Positions 45,838-54,570 of a DNA stretch of 64,000 nucleotides are shown piece after piece (position 1 is the first letter of the stretch; each line of letters starts with the position of its first letter). Source of the DNA: Aliidiomarina soli (GTDB lineage Bacteria; Pseudomonadota; Gammaproteobacteria; Enterobacterales; Alteromonadaceae); NCBI RefSeq assembly GCF_003986975.1, contig NZ_PIPO01000007.1:62001-126000 (forward strand), written 5' to 3'. The notes beneath the pieces are model-generated. The model saw only the letters and a list, made by a program, of their open reading frames with translations. It was not told the DNA's origin and did not search any database. A program made the position numbers and the translations under genes.

Positions 45838-46823
45838 GGCTGGCTAGCCTCAAGAATATGAAAGCGCCCATTGTTGACGATTTCGCGTACGTTGCGGAAT
45901 TGTTCACGAAGCAGCTCCGGGTAGCCGAGGAAGTTATTTGCCACCAGCATTAAACGACCTTTGCTGGTCAGGTGAGTCGGGACCGAGCGAATGAAGTCAC
46001 GGGCGATGCTGTAGTCGGTTCGTTGTCCGGTATGAAAGGGCGGGTTGCTGATAATCCAGTCGAACTTGCCGTCGACCTGATCTAATCCGTCACTGGCGAT
46101 AACCTGACTGTCTGCCGGATTGACCTGACTAAGCGTCTGTTTACATGCTTCAATGGCAAACGCATTTACATCGCTTGCGCTAATATGGGTGACGGCAGGG
46201 AAGCGGGTGGCAATGCTGGCAGCAAGGACTCCGCTGCCACAGGCAAAGTCGAGCACCTTGCCCTGCATTTCAGCGGGAAGGTGTTGCAGTAACAGCGCGG
46301 TGCCGGCATCCAGCTTTTGTTCGCTGAACACACCGGGCAGGTTCACTACTGTGATCGCTGGTTGGCCTAACGGATAGGTGGAGCGATAATCTGCCAGTTC
46401 AAAGTGGCCGGCTTTGGCGCCTTTGAGCTGAGTTCGGTAGAGCAGGCAATGGTTACCACTGGCAACTTTTTGTGCCGGGTGCCAGTCGTCACCGAGTTGC
46501 TTGGCGAGTGCTTTAATACCACTTTTATTGCCGCCTACCAGATAGAGCGTATCGCTTGGAACCAGGTTATGGGCCAGGTTTGCGAGCAGCATTCGCGCCA
46601 GATTCTTTTCTTTCGGAACATAGAGCACGGTCGCTGACGCCCGTTGTTGAAGCACAGCGCCAAATTGATGGACTGGCAGCGCATAACGATGCCAAAGATT
46701 GAAGTAATAAAAATGGGCGAGACATTTGGCCTCGCGTGCCAAGGCATCCGGGGCGTTAACCAGTAAGGTCTCGTTGTCGACCAGCTGGTGACGCAGCAAA
46801 AGCTGACTGCTGTTATCCAACAT
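45831..46823 (-). CDS. rsmC: 16S rRNA m2G1207 methyltransferase RsmC
   Basis: A 330-residue SAM-dependent methyltransferase with the RsmC two-domain plan: a degenerate N-terminal half and a catalytic C-terminal half with the SAM motif V-L-D-F-A-C-G-S-G-V-L-A near residue 190, A-S-D-V-N-A-F and the catalytic S-N-P-P-F-H-T-G near 257. It methylates G1207 of 16S rRNA in the 30S subunit. Its start overlaps the fapA stop by 11 bases and its end overlaps the kinase gene by seven, so it is embedded in a signalling operon. Confidence 0.94.
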   Translation of the reverse strand: MLDNSSQLLLRHQLVDNETLLVNAPDALAREAKCLAHFYYFNLWHRYALPVHQFGAVLQQRASATVLYVPKEKNLARMLLANLAHNLVPSDTLYLVGGNKSGIKALAKQLGDDWHPAQKVASGNHCLLYRTQLKGAKAGHFELADYRSTYPLGQPAITVVNLPGVFSEQKLDAGTALLLQHLPAEMQGKVLDFACGSGVLAASIATRFPAVTHISASDVNAFAIEACKQTLSQVNPADSQVIASDGLDQVDGKFDWIISNPPFHTGQRTDYSIARDFIRSVPTHLTSKGRLMLVANNFLGYPELLREQFRNVREIVNNGRFHILEASQPC

Positions 46824-48477
46824 ATTGATAACTGAAGCTCCCGTTCTTCAGAATAAGCGATGAAGGACCCCGGTTTTCATCAATCCGTTTGGTTTCATAG
46901 TCACTGTGAAAGACCACGCCTGAGTACAGGACGCGGTTTGCATGGACCACGATCATCTGGCGCTCAGGCGCACGTTTCTGCAGCTCCTGAATCTGAATAC
47001 GCAGCACGGTGGCATTGCGCCGGTGATTTTCCAGCTTTTGATCGAGGGTATGCAGAAACTTTTTCAGTGGTGCCGCTTCGAGCCGATAGCGGGCCCGATC
47101 GCGGGCGCGGCTAAAGCGCTTAATCAGGACAAGCTCGGCCTTTAATTCAGACGCCAGACGCGACTTGTCAGCAAGATATTCGGGATCGGCTTTGGGTGAC
47201 TGCAAAACCACGTGGGTTTTGGTGCCGGCGGGGGCGCCAATCTGCCCCGCGTAAATATGGTTCGCGGCATCCACGGTACCGCCGATTAATTTACCGCGCG
47301 CTTCCTTACCTTCGCCGCCAAGGCAAATCGATCCACCAGAGACAACGTGGCAATGGGTCAACTGTTTGTCGACGATGACTCCGGTTTCACCATGCAAGGT
47401 TGCGTATTGTGAGTAGGAGACCCAAAGCGACCCTTTGGCAGTGACCTGAGCAGAATGTTCCGGCACATCGCTGACCTCATGCCCCTCATCGTGGACCTCA
47501 GATTGTTGTCCAATAACCCCTTTGGTGATGGTTACGTTGCCGCCAGCTTCAATGATGGCCGAGTCAACATAGCCCGATACCGTGACATCACCTCCGGCGA
47601 CGACTTTCATGCCGGGGCCAACGTTGCCATTAACGATAACGGACCCTTCGTAACTAACGTGACCAGTGGTGGCGTCGACTTTGCGCATGGTCAGCACATC
47701 ATCCACATGGGCTGCATTGTCAATCAGTCTGGGTAACCCCTGCCGCGCGGCCACCAGTATCATGGGGTCGTCTGGTTTAACTTCGGTGCCGTTTCCGGCG
47801 TGCAGGTCGCGGTTCTTGCCGGGGATTGGCGGGGTTGCTACACCTTTTACGGTAAACCCGGGACTGCCAGGGGTGGGGGATATTTTACGCAGCAGCGGAG
47901 TGCCTGGTTCAACACTAATAATTTCACCCAGATCGCGCATATCGACCTTGTTGCCATCGACTTCCTGCGGTTGCAGAACACGTTCGCGGGCATCCATGGT
48001 GAGCGCCTCAAAACGCGCGTCGTCGCCATCAATAGGAGGGCGGCCGCGTGCTATTAACAAGGTCAGTGAGGTCCCGGGTTCGCCATTCATGCTATGTAAG
48101 ACGAGCTTTTCCATGGCCTGACGGCGAATACCGGCGGTGATGCCCTCGGCGCGCAAGGTTTTCAGGATCTGATTCATGGTCAGGGCCGCACCGCCCTGAG
48201 GCGCAACCACCTCGGCGTGGGCCTGCATCTGATCTTCACTCAGTTGCAAGGTTATCGAGGCGGGCAAACACTGGCCAATACGGATCAGCGAATCGTCATT
48301 CTCGGCCAGTTGCTGACAGGCATTAATGAATGCATTGTCGTCGAGAACGCAGTGACGCATATCGGATTGCTGAAACAGGGTATCCAGCGCTTTACTATTC
48401 AGGCTGGCACGCTCTGCGGTACTGTCCAGAGACAGGTACAGGTTTTGATCGGTAAGCACGAAATCGATGCCTTTCAT
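46813..48477 (-). CDS. FapA-domain (DUF342) protein
   Basis: A 554-residue cytoplasmic protein of the FapA family. The N-terminal ~200 residues hold the conserved FapA fold (G-T-S-L-T-L-L-I-A-R-G-R-P-P-I-D-G-D-D). A central right-handed beta-helix region (about 270-400) is rich in V, G and N (V-I-V-N-G-N-V-G-P-G, G-G-D-V-T-V-S-G-Y). A basic coiled coil covers about 420-500. FapA proteins are involved in flagellar and polar organisation, and in Vibrio they link sugar PTS state to pole proteins. It lies between rsmC and the HPt-like gene on the same strand. Confidence 0.85.
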   Translation of the reverse strand: MKGIDFVLTDQNLYLSLDSTAERASLNSKALDTLFQQSDMRHCVLDDNAFINACQQLAENDDSLIRIGQCLPASITLQLSEDQMQAHAEVVAPQGGAALTMNQILKTLRAEGITAGIRRQAMEKLVLHSMNGEPGTSLTLLIARGRPPIDGDDARFEALTMDARERVLQPQEVDGNKVDMRDLGEIISVEPGTPLLRKISPTPGSPGFTVKGVATPPIPGKNRDLHAGNGTEVKPDDPMILVAARQGLPRLIDNAAHVDDVLTMRKVDATTGHVSYEGSVIVNGNVGPGMKVVAGGDVTVSGYVDSAIIEAGGNVTITKGVIGQQSEVHDEGHEVSDVPEHSAQVTAKGSLWVSYSQYATLHGETGVIVDKQLTHCHVVSGGSICLGGEGKEARGKLIGGTVDAANHIYAGQIGAPAGTKTHVVLQSPKADPEYLADKSRLASELKAELVLIKRFSRARDRARYRLEAAPLKKFLHTLDQKLENHRRNATVLRIQIQELQKRAPERQMIVVHANRVLYSGVVFHSDYETKRIDENRGPSSLILKNGSFSYQYVG

Positions 48478-48541
48478 GATCCACCCACTGACAAAATTAT
48501 AATTATTTTTTAAGCGGGCTCTGTGAGCACGCTGCGCGTTG

Positions 48542-49096
48542 TCACTCTTTGTTGGTATCGTCCTGGTGACTGATCAGCCCTTGCATAACGAGTTGTTTAG
48601 CACGCTCAAAATCGAATGCCTGCAGTGCTAACTCGATATCTGCGAGGTCGTCGTCCGGCCAGTGAGCAGCATCGCAAGATGCCCAGGAATTCAACAATGT
48701 TACTGCGCTTAAGTTATGCTGTTCAAGCTTTTGTAACAACTCCTTCGTCAATGAAGTTGTTTTTACTGCATTGTTACTGCTATTTAACTGTGCCTGAATC
48801 TGCTTCAGGGTATCTTGTGCCAGCTCAAGCAACTGCTGACTTTGACCGGCTGAAGGCAGGGGCGCCGGAGGTGCCAGCGAAGTTGCCAGGTCAGCTAACG
48901 AGCGAGCACCACAGGCTGGTGCGGTGCTTTTCCAGTTATGAGCGAGTTCCTGCGCCTGTTCACCAGTCAGGGTCTCGCACCTGAGTAAAGCAGCATGTTG
49001 TTGGACGAAGCTTTCTAAAACAGAATGATACAGTGTCTGTTTGTGCTGACAGACCGTCAGCCCATAGTCAACGTCCAGCAACGGGCTGGAGGTCAT
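48542..49096 (-). CDS. HPt-like phosphotransfer protein, variant H-x-x-K-S motif
   Basis: A 184-residue protein whose first ~75 residues read like an HPt domain: L-L-D-V-D-Y-G-L (6-13), an amphipathic helix L-Y-H-S-V-L-E-S-F-V (22-31), and A-H-N-W-K-S-T-A-P-A-C-G-A-R-S-L with His53, Lys56, Ser57 and Gly63. The glycine that normally follows Lys is Ser. The C-terminal 110 residues are helical-looking without a known domain. It is translationally coupled (ATGA) to the upstream FlgO-like gene. No earlier annotation is recognisable; the HPt call is my reading of the motif. Confidence 0.6.
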   Translation of the reverse strand: MTSSPLLDVDYGLTVCQHKQTLYHSVLESFVQQHAALLRCETLTGEQAQELAHNWKSTAPACGARSLADLATSLAPPAPLPSAGQSQQLLELAQDTLKQIQAQLNSSNNAVKTTSLTKELLQKLEQHNLSAVTLLNSWASCDAAHWPDDDLADIELALQAFDFERAKQLVMQGLISHQDDTNKE

Positions 49097-49662
49097 CTCG
49101 CAACCAGCTCCACCCCTTGCTCTGAGCGCAATTGCTCAACCAGTGCACGAGGTACAGTGACTTCCGCCGTGGCTGCGACTATCTGGCTGTCGAATTCAAT
49201 CAGGCGTGCATTAATAGTGATACCGTCACTGCGATCCACCGCAGTGGCTGCAAGAATATAATCCGCCGACTGCAATTCACGTAATTCAAGATAGTTGCGG
49301 CTCAGTGCAAAATCGCCTTGCTGAGTAACCCGGATACCATCAGTCAGTTTAAAATCAATTACATGCATATGGTGGCTATGCAACTCAGCGGCCAGATTCT
49401 CCTGCAACTGCAACGCAAGCAGGCTGCCATGGTCAAGGTTGCCTTCGAGCCACGCCGGTGTGGTAACCGCGATGCGCTGTCCGCCACGCACATACTTTCC
49501 CGAGTCCATTAACTGAGTACTCAGTTGATGCGCATAGTCGCGAATCGACTCAGGTTGAGGCTGACTCGCTACAGGTTGAGGGAACTGACTACATGCGCCT
49601 AGTACCAGGCTGAGTAGTACGGCAACAAGTAGCTGATGGGCTCTGTTAGTAAAGTTGATCAT
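49093..49662 (-). CDS. FlgO-like outer membrane lipoprotein (second copy)
   Basis: A 189-residue lipoprotein: signal with L-G-A-C at about residue 24, then a FlgO-like domain (I-A-V-T-T-P, L-Q-L-Q-E-N-L-A-A-E-L, S-R-N-Y-L-E-L-R-E-L-Q-S-A-D-Y-I-L-A-A-T-A). FlgO is an outer-membrane-associated lipoprotein needed for flagellar stability in Vibrio cholerae. Overlaps of four bases (ATGA) with both neighbours show a coupled operon. It resembles the upstream gene product, so the pair is a tandem duplication. Confidence 0.8.
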   Translation of the reverse strand: MINFTNRAHQLLVAVLLSLVLGACSQFPQPVASQPQPESIRDYAHQLSTQLMDSGKYVRGGQRIAVTTPAWLEGNLDHGSLLALQLQENLAAELHSHHMHVIDFKLTDGIRVTQQGDFALSRNYLELRELQSADYILAATAVDRSDGITINARLIEFDSQIVAATAEVTVPRALVEQLRSEQGVELVAR

Positions 49663-50315
49663 CGGCGAGCTCCTTGATTAAACATCGTGCGGTGTCGCTG
49701 AGTGCGCGCCTGCGCTGCTTCGGCTGGGACCGCTTCACGGTATAAACGTCCCTGGCGCAGTTCACTTTGCTGGCCACTGCCATGCAGAGCGCTCCAGGGG
49801 AAAAAGTGGGTCGCTGCGCTGTGCACACTGTTATCGGCCAGTGCCACTAAGCGTATATTGACCAGTAAGCCACCACTCACTTCGCTGTAAGTACCCGTAA
49901 GGAAGTAATCCAGATGTTGGCGGGTACTCAATTCCTGCAGTTCGCGACTCAGCATTAGTTCCTGATTGTCTTCCAGTCTAAGCTGCTGGCTGGTGCGGTA
50001 TTCAATGACTTGTGCACCGCGTTGCGTCACGGCTCCAATTAGGCCTTCCTGGATCTGCTGCACCATAACCCGGTCCTGGCCGTCACCTTGCTGGCGAAGG
50101 TCCTGAACCGGCACTAAGCTGCCCACCGCTATCCGTCGCGGTGCCACTGAACGGCGCGAGTGGGTGCTGAACAGGGAGGCGGCAAGCTCTTCAGTATGAG
50201 TTTGCAGGCTGCGATCATTGTGACTGGCAACCGGCGTAGAGCTGGCGCATGAACTGATCAAAAAGGCAGTCGCAACCACCGCCAGATAGCGAAAGCCAGA
50301 ACGTGCAAATGACAT
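49659..50315 (-). CDS. FlgO-like outer membrane lipoprotein (first copy)
   Basis: A 218-residue lipoprotein (lipobox I-S-S-C) with the same FlgO-like domain: R-R-I-A-V-G-S-L-V-P-V, V-Q-Q-I-Q-E-G-L, L-S-R-E-L-Q-E-L-S-T-R-Q-H-L-D-Y-F-L-T-G-T-Y. The C-terminus is longer and basic. ATG 50315 has GAGGA seven bases upstream and is preferred to TTG 50327. It is the first gene of the coupled set that leads into the HPt-like gene. Confidence 0.8.
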   Translation of the reverse strand: MSFARSGFRYLAVVATAFLISSCASSTPVASHNDRSLQTHTEELAASLFSTHSRRSVAPRRIAVGSLVPVQDLRQQGDGQDRVMVQQIQEGLIGAVTQRGAQVIEYRTSQQLRLEDNQELMLSRELQELSTRQHLDYFLTGTYSEVSGGLLVNIRLVALADNSVHSAATHFFPWSALHGSGQQSELRQGRLYREAVPAEAAQARTQRHRTMFNQGARR

Positions 50316-50374
50316 GGTAATCCTCAATGCATTAACTGCGAATACTCAAGCTATCGGCGCCAACTGCATTCTCT

Positions 50375-51403
50375 TTAATCGTTTAGTGGTGCGGGTTGAT
50401 TCGGGTAGGCCTCAACAAAGGTGTCTACCATTGCGGTTGCCAGGGGGGCTTCATTGCTGTCAAAGCAGGCCAGGTGAAACAGAGCTTCCCCTTCGTTGGT
50501 CACCGGAATATTGCTGGCACCGATAATAATCCCGCTGACGGCAGCTTTCACTTCGCTGGTGTTGCCACCGTGGGGCGGCGCTATCTGGGCAATGATCTGT
50601 CCACGACTGACGGTCTGTCCGAGGTCTGCCAGCTTAATGACCAGCCCATCGCTGTCACTGCGCATCCACAACGAACGCAGTGCCCATACCGGCTTGACCT
50701 TTTTGCGGGTGCGCCGACCTTTGAGCATTTTTAGCATCTTCAGAACATTCGTCACGCCATTCACGCCCGCGTCGATGGCGGTATAGTCGAAACGTAAAGC
50801 TTCACCGGCTTCATACAGGATCAGCGGGATGTTGAGTTCAGCGGCCAGCGCGCGGAGCGACCCGTCGCGGTCTTTGGCGTTTAAAATCACGGGGCAGTTA
50901 AAGGCTTCAGCCATCAAACAGGCCTCAGCGTTGTCCATGTTAACGCGGATTTGCGGCAGGTTGCTGCGGTGAATCGCGCCAGTGTGCAGGTCAATAATAT
51001 GGCTCGCACGCTGGACGAGCTGGGTATTGAACAAATAGGCCAGCCGGCTCCCCAGGGCACCACGTTCGGACCCGGGGAAACAGCGGTTAAGATCGCGACG
51101 GTCCGGCAGGTAGCGGGACTGCTGAATAAAACCGAACATGTTGACGACCGGCACCACCATCAGGGTGCCGTGCAACTTGGTCGGATCGACTTGAGCGGCG
51201 ACCCGACGGCAGATTTCGATACCGTTCATCTCGTCGCCATGAATAGCGGCACAGACTAATACCACCGGGCCTTTCTTAACCCCATGCATGACTTCAACAT
51301 GCAGATCTAAGGGGGCGTCGTTATAAAGCCGGGCGGCTGGCAGGTGAATACTGGCGCGGCTGCCTGGCGCAATAAAATGGTCATGCAGTTGAAACGCTTT
51401 CAT
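50375..51403 (-). CDS. AstE/AspA-family zinc hydrolase (M14-like), rimK-associated
   Basis: A 342-residue member of the succinylglutamate desuccinylase/aspartoacylase family. Zinc ligands are His55 and Glu58 (H-G-D-E-M-N-G) and His140 (I-I-D-L-H-T-G), with R-R-D-L-N-R before the latter. A beta-rich C-terminal domain follows. It comes 28 bases after rimK on the same strand, a pairing seen in many Gammaproteobacteria. It lacks the other ast genes, so a role in arginine degradation is unlikely. A role trimming glutamate tails or releasing a glutamyl product is inferred from the neighbours. Confidence 0.85.
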   Translation of the reverse strand: MKAFQLHDHFIAPGSRASIHLPAARLYNDAPLDLHVEVMHGVKKGPVVLVCAAIHGDEMNGIEICRRVAAQVDPTKLHGTLMVVPVVNMFGFIQQSRYLPDRRDLNRCFPGSERGALGSRLAYLFNTQLVQRASHIIDLHTGAIHRSNLPQIRVNMDNAEACLMAEAFNCPVILNAKDRDGSLRALAAELNIPLILYEAGEALRFDYTAIDAGVNGVTNVLKMLKMLKGRRTRKKVKPVWALRSLWMRSDSDGLVIKLADLGQTVSRGQIIAQIAPPHGGNTSEVKAAVSGIIIGASNIPVTNEGEALFHLACFDSNEAPLATAMVDTFVEAYPNQPAPLND

Positions 51404-51431
51404 CTAACCGCCTTCTGCTTGCGTGGGTTAA

Positions 51432-52340
51432 TTAGCCTTTTCCCTTGGTGCGGGTGCGATTGGCTTTGTCAGCATTTTTTTCGATAAAGCTAATAATTTG
51501 TGACGCCACATCTTTATCGGTCGCTGTTTCGATGCCTTCGAGGCCAGGTGAACTATTTACTTCCATGACTAATGGACCATGGTTGGAACGCAGTAAATCG
51601 ACACCAGCAACGCTTAGGCCCATGGTTTTCGCTGCTTTCACTGCAGTGGCACGTTCAGATGCAGTGAGCTTAACCAGCGTCGCGCTACCACCGCGGTGCA
51701 GGTTGGAACGGAACTCTCCGGGTTTAGCCTGACGTTTCATGGCGGCTATGACACGATCGCCGATCACAAAACAACGTAAATCAGCACCGCCGGCTTCTTT
51801 GATATATTCCTGCACCATAAAGTGGGCGTTCAGACCCATAAAGGCTTCAATCACGCTTTCCGCCGCTTTCCGGGTTTCCGCCAGCACCACGCCAATCCCC
51901 TGAGTTCCCTCCAGTAGTTTTATCACCAACGGGGTACCACCGACCATGTCGATCAAATCAGGGATGTCGCTTGGCTTACTGGCAAACCCGGTCACTGGCA
52001 GGCCGATGCCTTTGCGTGACAACAATTGCAGTGAGCGCAATTTGTCGCGGCTGCGGCTAATCGCGACTGATTCATTGAGCGGGTAAACTCCCATCATTTC
52101 AAACTGACGCAACACTGCAGCACCGTAGAAGGTGATTGAGGCGCCAATACGCGGAATGATAGCGTCGAACTCAGGGAGTTCTTTACCACGCATGTGAATG
52201 CTGGGTTCTTTAGCATTAATGTTCATATAACAGCGCAGCGGATCCAGGACCACCATTTCGTGGTTGCGGGCTTCGCCGGCTTCAATCAGGCGGCGCGTCG
52301 AATAGAGATTCTTATTGCGCGATAAAATTCCAATTCTCAT
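51432..52340 (-). CDS. rimK: Ribosomal protein S6--L-glutamate ligase RimK
   Basis: A 302-residue ATP-grasp ligase that adds glutamates to the C-terminus of ribosomal protein S6. It shows the N-terminal L-S-R-N, the ATP-grasp core [26 protein letters not shown] and the Mg-binding [11 protein letters not shown]. In Pseudomonas its activity is tuned by c-di-GMP, RimA and RimB. The start overlaps the rimB stop by four bases. Confidence 0.96.
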   Translation of the reverse strand: MRIGILSRNKNLYSTRRLIEAGEARNHEMVVLDPLRCYMNINAKEPSIHMRGKELPEFDAIIPRIGASITFYGAAVLRQFEMMGVYPLNESVAISRSRDKLRSLQLLSRKGIGLPVTGFASKPSDIPDLIDMVGGTPLVIKLLEGTQGIGVVLAETRKAAESVIEAFMGLNAHFMVQEYIKEAGGADLRCFVIGDRVIAAMKRQAKPGEFRSNLHRGGSATLVKLTASERATAVKAAKTMGLSVAGVDLLRSNHGPLVMEVNSSPGLEGIETATDKDVASQIISFIEKNADKANRTRTKGKG

Positions 52341-52804
52341 TTCAGTTCCCCGGTTAAATAGGAGGCTTGCGGGTCGACCAGATAACGGCCATTCATAGCC
52401 TGGCGACCGAGTAACATTCTAAACTTCATGGTGTCACGATTGGTCAGAGTTAGCTCGACTTTAAAGGCATTCCCACCAATCACCAGTGTAGTCTCGATCA
52501 CGTAACGTGTCTCACGGTGTCCTCCGGAGTCAGTGACAGCTCGCTGGTCTTTAATCCTCGCTTCGCACATGTGCTCTTCGTTGCTGCCCTGGCGAGGGTG
52601 GACCCATATTCGTAACCATTGTTCACCGTTCTTTTCAAATGGTTCGAGCTGGAAAGCATGCAAGCAGGAGGTTTTCGCCCCTGTGTCCACTTTCATTTTG
52701 ATATTGGTGATACCCAGATCAGGCAAAGCGCCCCATTCGCGCCAGCCTAGCGTTGTAGTTGCTGCCACTGTTTTCTCCTGTGTGATTAGCACTGCTAACG
52801 CCAT
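52337..52804 (-). CDS. rimB: RimB-type retropepsin-like protease
   Basis: A 155-residue protein of the former "ATP-dependent zinc protease" family, now seen as a retropepsin-like aspartic protease. It has the catalytic D-T-G-A-K-T-S near residue 41 and the terminal L-G-R-Q-A-M. In Pseudomonas RimB acts on glutamylated S6 together with RimK. Translational coupling to rimK supports the same role. The N-terminal ~14 residues ([12 protein letters not shown]) exceed the usual family start, so a shorter start inside the ORF is possible. Confidence 0.9.
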   Translation of the reverse strand: MALAVLITQEKTVAATTTLGWREWGALPDLGITNIKMKVDTGAKTSCLHAFQLEPFEKNGEQWLRIWVHPRQGSNEEHMCEARIKDQRAVTDSGGHRETRYVIETTLVIGGNAFKVELTLTNRDTMKFRMLLGRQAMNGRYLVDPQASYLTGELK

Positions 52805-52846
52805 TCCGTGTTAGACCAGTGTTTGGCGTTGAGCCAGCGGTTGTCA

Positions 52847-53671
52847 TTAAGGGTAGGGCATCCGGTAGGAACTGTCTTGCCCCTGAACCACGCTTGGGGT
52901 TTGCGTGATGACAACGCCGGCATTTTGCATAGCAGGCAGCATTAAATCAATCAGTTTTGAGCGGGCATCAAAAAAACCCTCAGTTTGGGTCCAGACCGAC
53001 CACTGTACTTGTAAACCAAGTACGCCTATTCCTAAACGAAACAAATCAGGTTCTGGATCACGAAGGAAGTCTGTGTGGGGCTGGATTAGCCGGGTTAGAA
53101 CCTCTTCAAGCTGGACACAGTCGGTGCCCAGATCGACCCAGAAATTGAGATCTATACGGCGGATCTGGAACTTGGCGAAATTGATCACGTGACCTTTTAT
53201 CAGGTCATCATTGGGAACCCGAACGTAGAGGTTGTCGAAGGTACGAATTTTAATCGCCAGCCAGTCAATGCTGACGACTTCACCGCGGGTTGCATTGACG
53301 GCTATGACGTCACCAACTTTGAAACTTTTTTCGCCAAGTAAAAACAGGCCACTAATAAAGTTTGAGGTCGATGCTTGCGAAGCGAAACCTATGGCCACCG
53401 ACAGCACACCGGCTACGGCTAACAGTACACCGCTATGAAAACCGAGTTCACTGAGCGCAATCAGGACGAAAATAAAGACAATGCTGTAAGACATCGCCCG
53501 ACGAAACAAAATCGCCTTGTGCGGGCTGGTATGGGTATCGACGTACTTGCGCATACCGTGGATCAGAATATTACGCAGCACAATACCGAGCAACAGGTAG
53601 CCAAGCGCACGTAACCAGGCACCACCATCAGCACCTTGCAGGGGTTGCAGAACTTGTTGAAGAATATCCAC
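52847..53671 (-). CDS. MscS-family mechanosensitive channel
   Basis: A 274-residue small-conductance channel with an N-terminal periplasmic stub, three or four membrane helices and the pore helix TM3 pattern A-V-A-G-V-L-S-V-A-I-G-F-A-S-Q. The MscS beta domain follows (F-K-V-G-D-V-I, I-R-T-F-D-N-L-Y-V-R-V-P-N). It starts eight bases after the DUF432-like gene and ends 42 bases before rimB. It releases solutes on hypo-osmotic shock. Confidence 0.93.
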   Translation of the reverse strand: MDILQQVLQPLQGADGGAWLRALGYLLLGIVLRNILIHGMRKYVDTHTSPHKAILFRRAMSYSIVFIFVLIALSELGFHSGVLLAVAGVLSVAIGFASQASTSNFISGLFLLGEKSFKVGDVIAVNATRGEVVSIDWLAIKIRTFDNLYVRVPNDDLIKGHVINFAKFQIRRIDLNFWVDLGTDCVQLEEVLTRLIQPHTDFLRDPEPDLFRLGIGVLGLQVQWSVWTQTEGFFDARSKLIDLMLPAMQNAGVVITQTPSVVQGQDSSYRMPYP

Positions 53672-53679
53672 GCTGGTCC

Positions 53680-54468
53680 TTATCCTATAATTGCTTCCAG
53701 TGCCCGTAAAATGGTGCGCGCTTCACTGCGCATGCGAGGTTCGCTGATGAGTTGCAGCTGTTCGTGCCGACAGGGCACGGACTTACCATAATGCAGGCTG
53801 AGTTCATCGGTCAGTTTTTCATTGGTAATGGTTAATGGGCAAGTCCAGTAATGCTGGCCATCGACCCGGTAGACAGGGAGAAACTGCGCCGGCAGATTGA
53901 GCTTATCGATGCTAAGATGCTCGGGATCGCGGTTATGCACGCGGACCTCAAGAATCGCTCTGTGCGGCGCCGGAGGAAGCTCGTCAATACTTTGCACCAG
54001 TCCGGATTCAATTTCATAACATAACTCACCCCGGCGGGTATTACTGCCAAACCAGGTCAGCGGCAATTTCTCGACAAAAAACTCAATCAACGGGCGTTTA
54101 CTGTTGCCAATATAAAGTTGGTACATCAACGGCAGGCTGACATAAAAGTATGGTTTGCGGCCATTCGGGATCAGGATTGGCTGAGTCGGGCGGGCAACCA
54201 GGTTTTTATCAGCCATACAGGGGACAATGCGCAGGGTACTTTCCTGTTCTGCATTGCTCCAGCGTTGCCAGGTGTTGGCCTGGTCTGGCATGGTGACGTT
54301 ACGTTCAATGCAAAGCGCACGTTGCAACGAGCAGGCGGGCGCGTCACGGTTGACCCGGGCAAGAACCCACTGCTGCGGCTGACGCTGGATAAACAATGTC
54401 TCCTCATGGGTCTCAATTGACACTGCTTCGCCTGGTGGTAACTGAAAGGCCTCGACGGCTTGCAACAT
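53680..54468 (-). CDS. DUF432-like protein associated with MscS
   Basis: A 262-residue soluble protein without signal peptide or membrane segment. The pattern P-Y-F-Y-V-S-L-P-L-M-Y-Q-L-Y-I-G and N-T-R-R-G-E-L-C-Y suggests DUF432, a family often found beside mechanosensitive channels; this identification is from memory and only moderately secure. It is the first gene of the mscS/rim run and diverges from the EAL gene. Confidence 0.55.
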   Translation of the reverse strand: MLQAVEAFQLPPGEAVSIETHEETLFIQRQPQQWVLARVNRDAPACSLQRALCIERNVTMPDQANTWQRWSNAEQESTLRIVPCMADKNLVARPTQPILIPNGRKPYFYVSLPLMYQLYIGNSKRPLIEFFVEKLPLTWFGSNTRRGELCYEIESGLVQSIDELPPAPHRAILEVRVHNRDPEHLSIDKLNLPAQFLPVYRVDGQHYWTCPLTITNEKLTDELSLHYGKSVPCRHEQLQLISEPRMRSEARTILRALEAIIG

Positions 54469-54570
54469 GATACGCTAACTTAATAGAAATAAATGCGGGT
54501 TCCATCATCGCTTTTTTCGTTTTATCCGTAAAGTCGAGAAGTTGTAAACGTTCAGAGGAGGGCGATTTGA

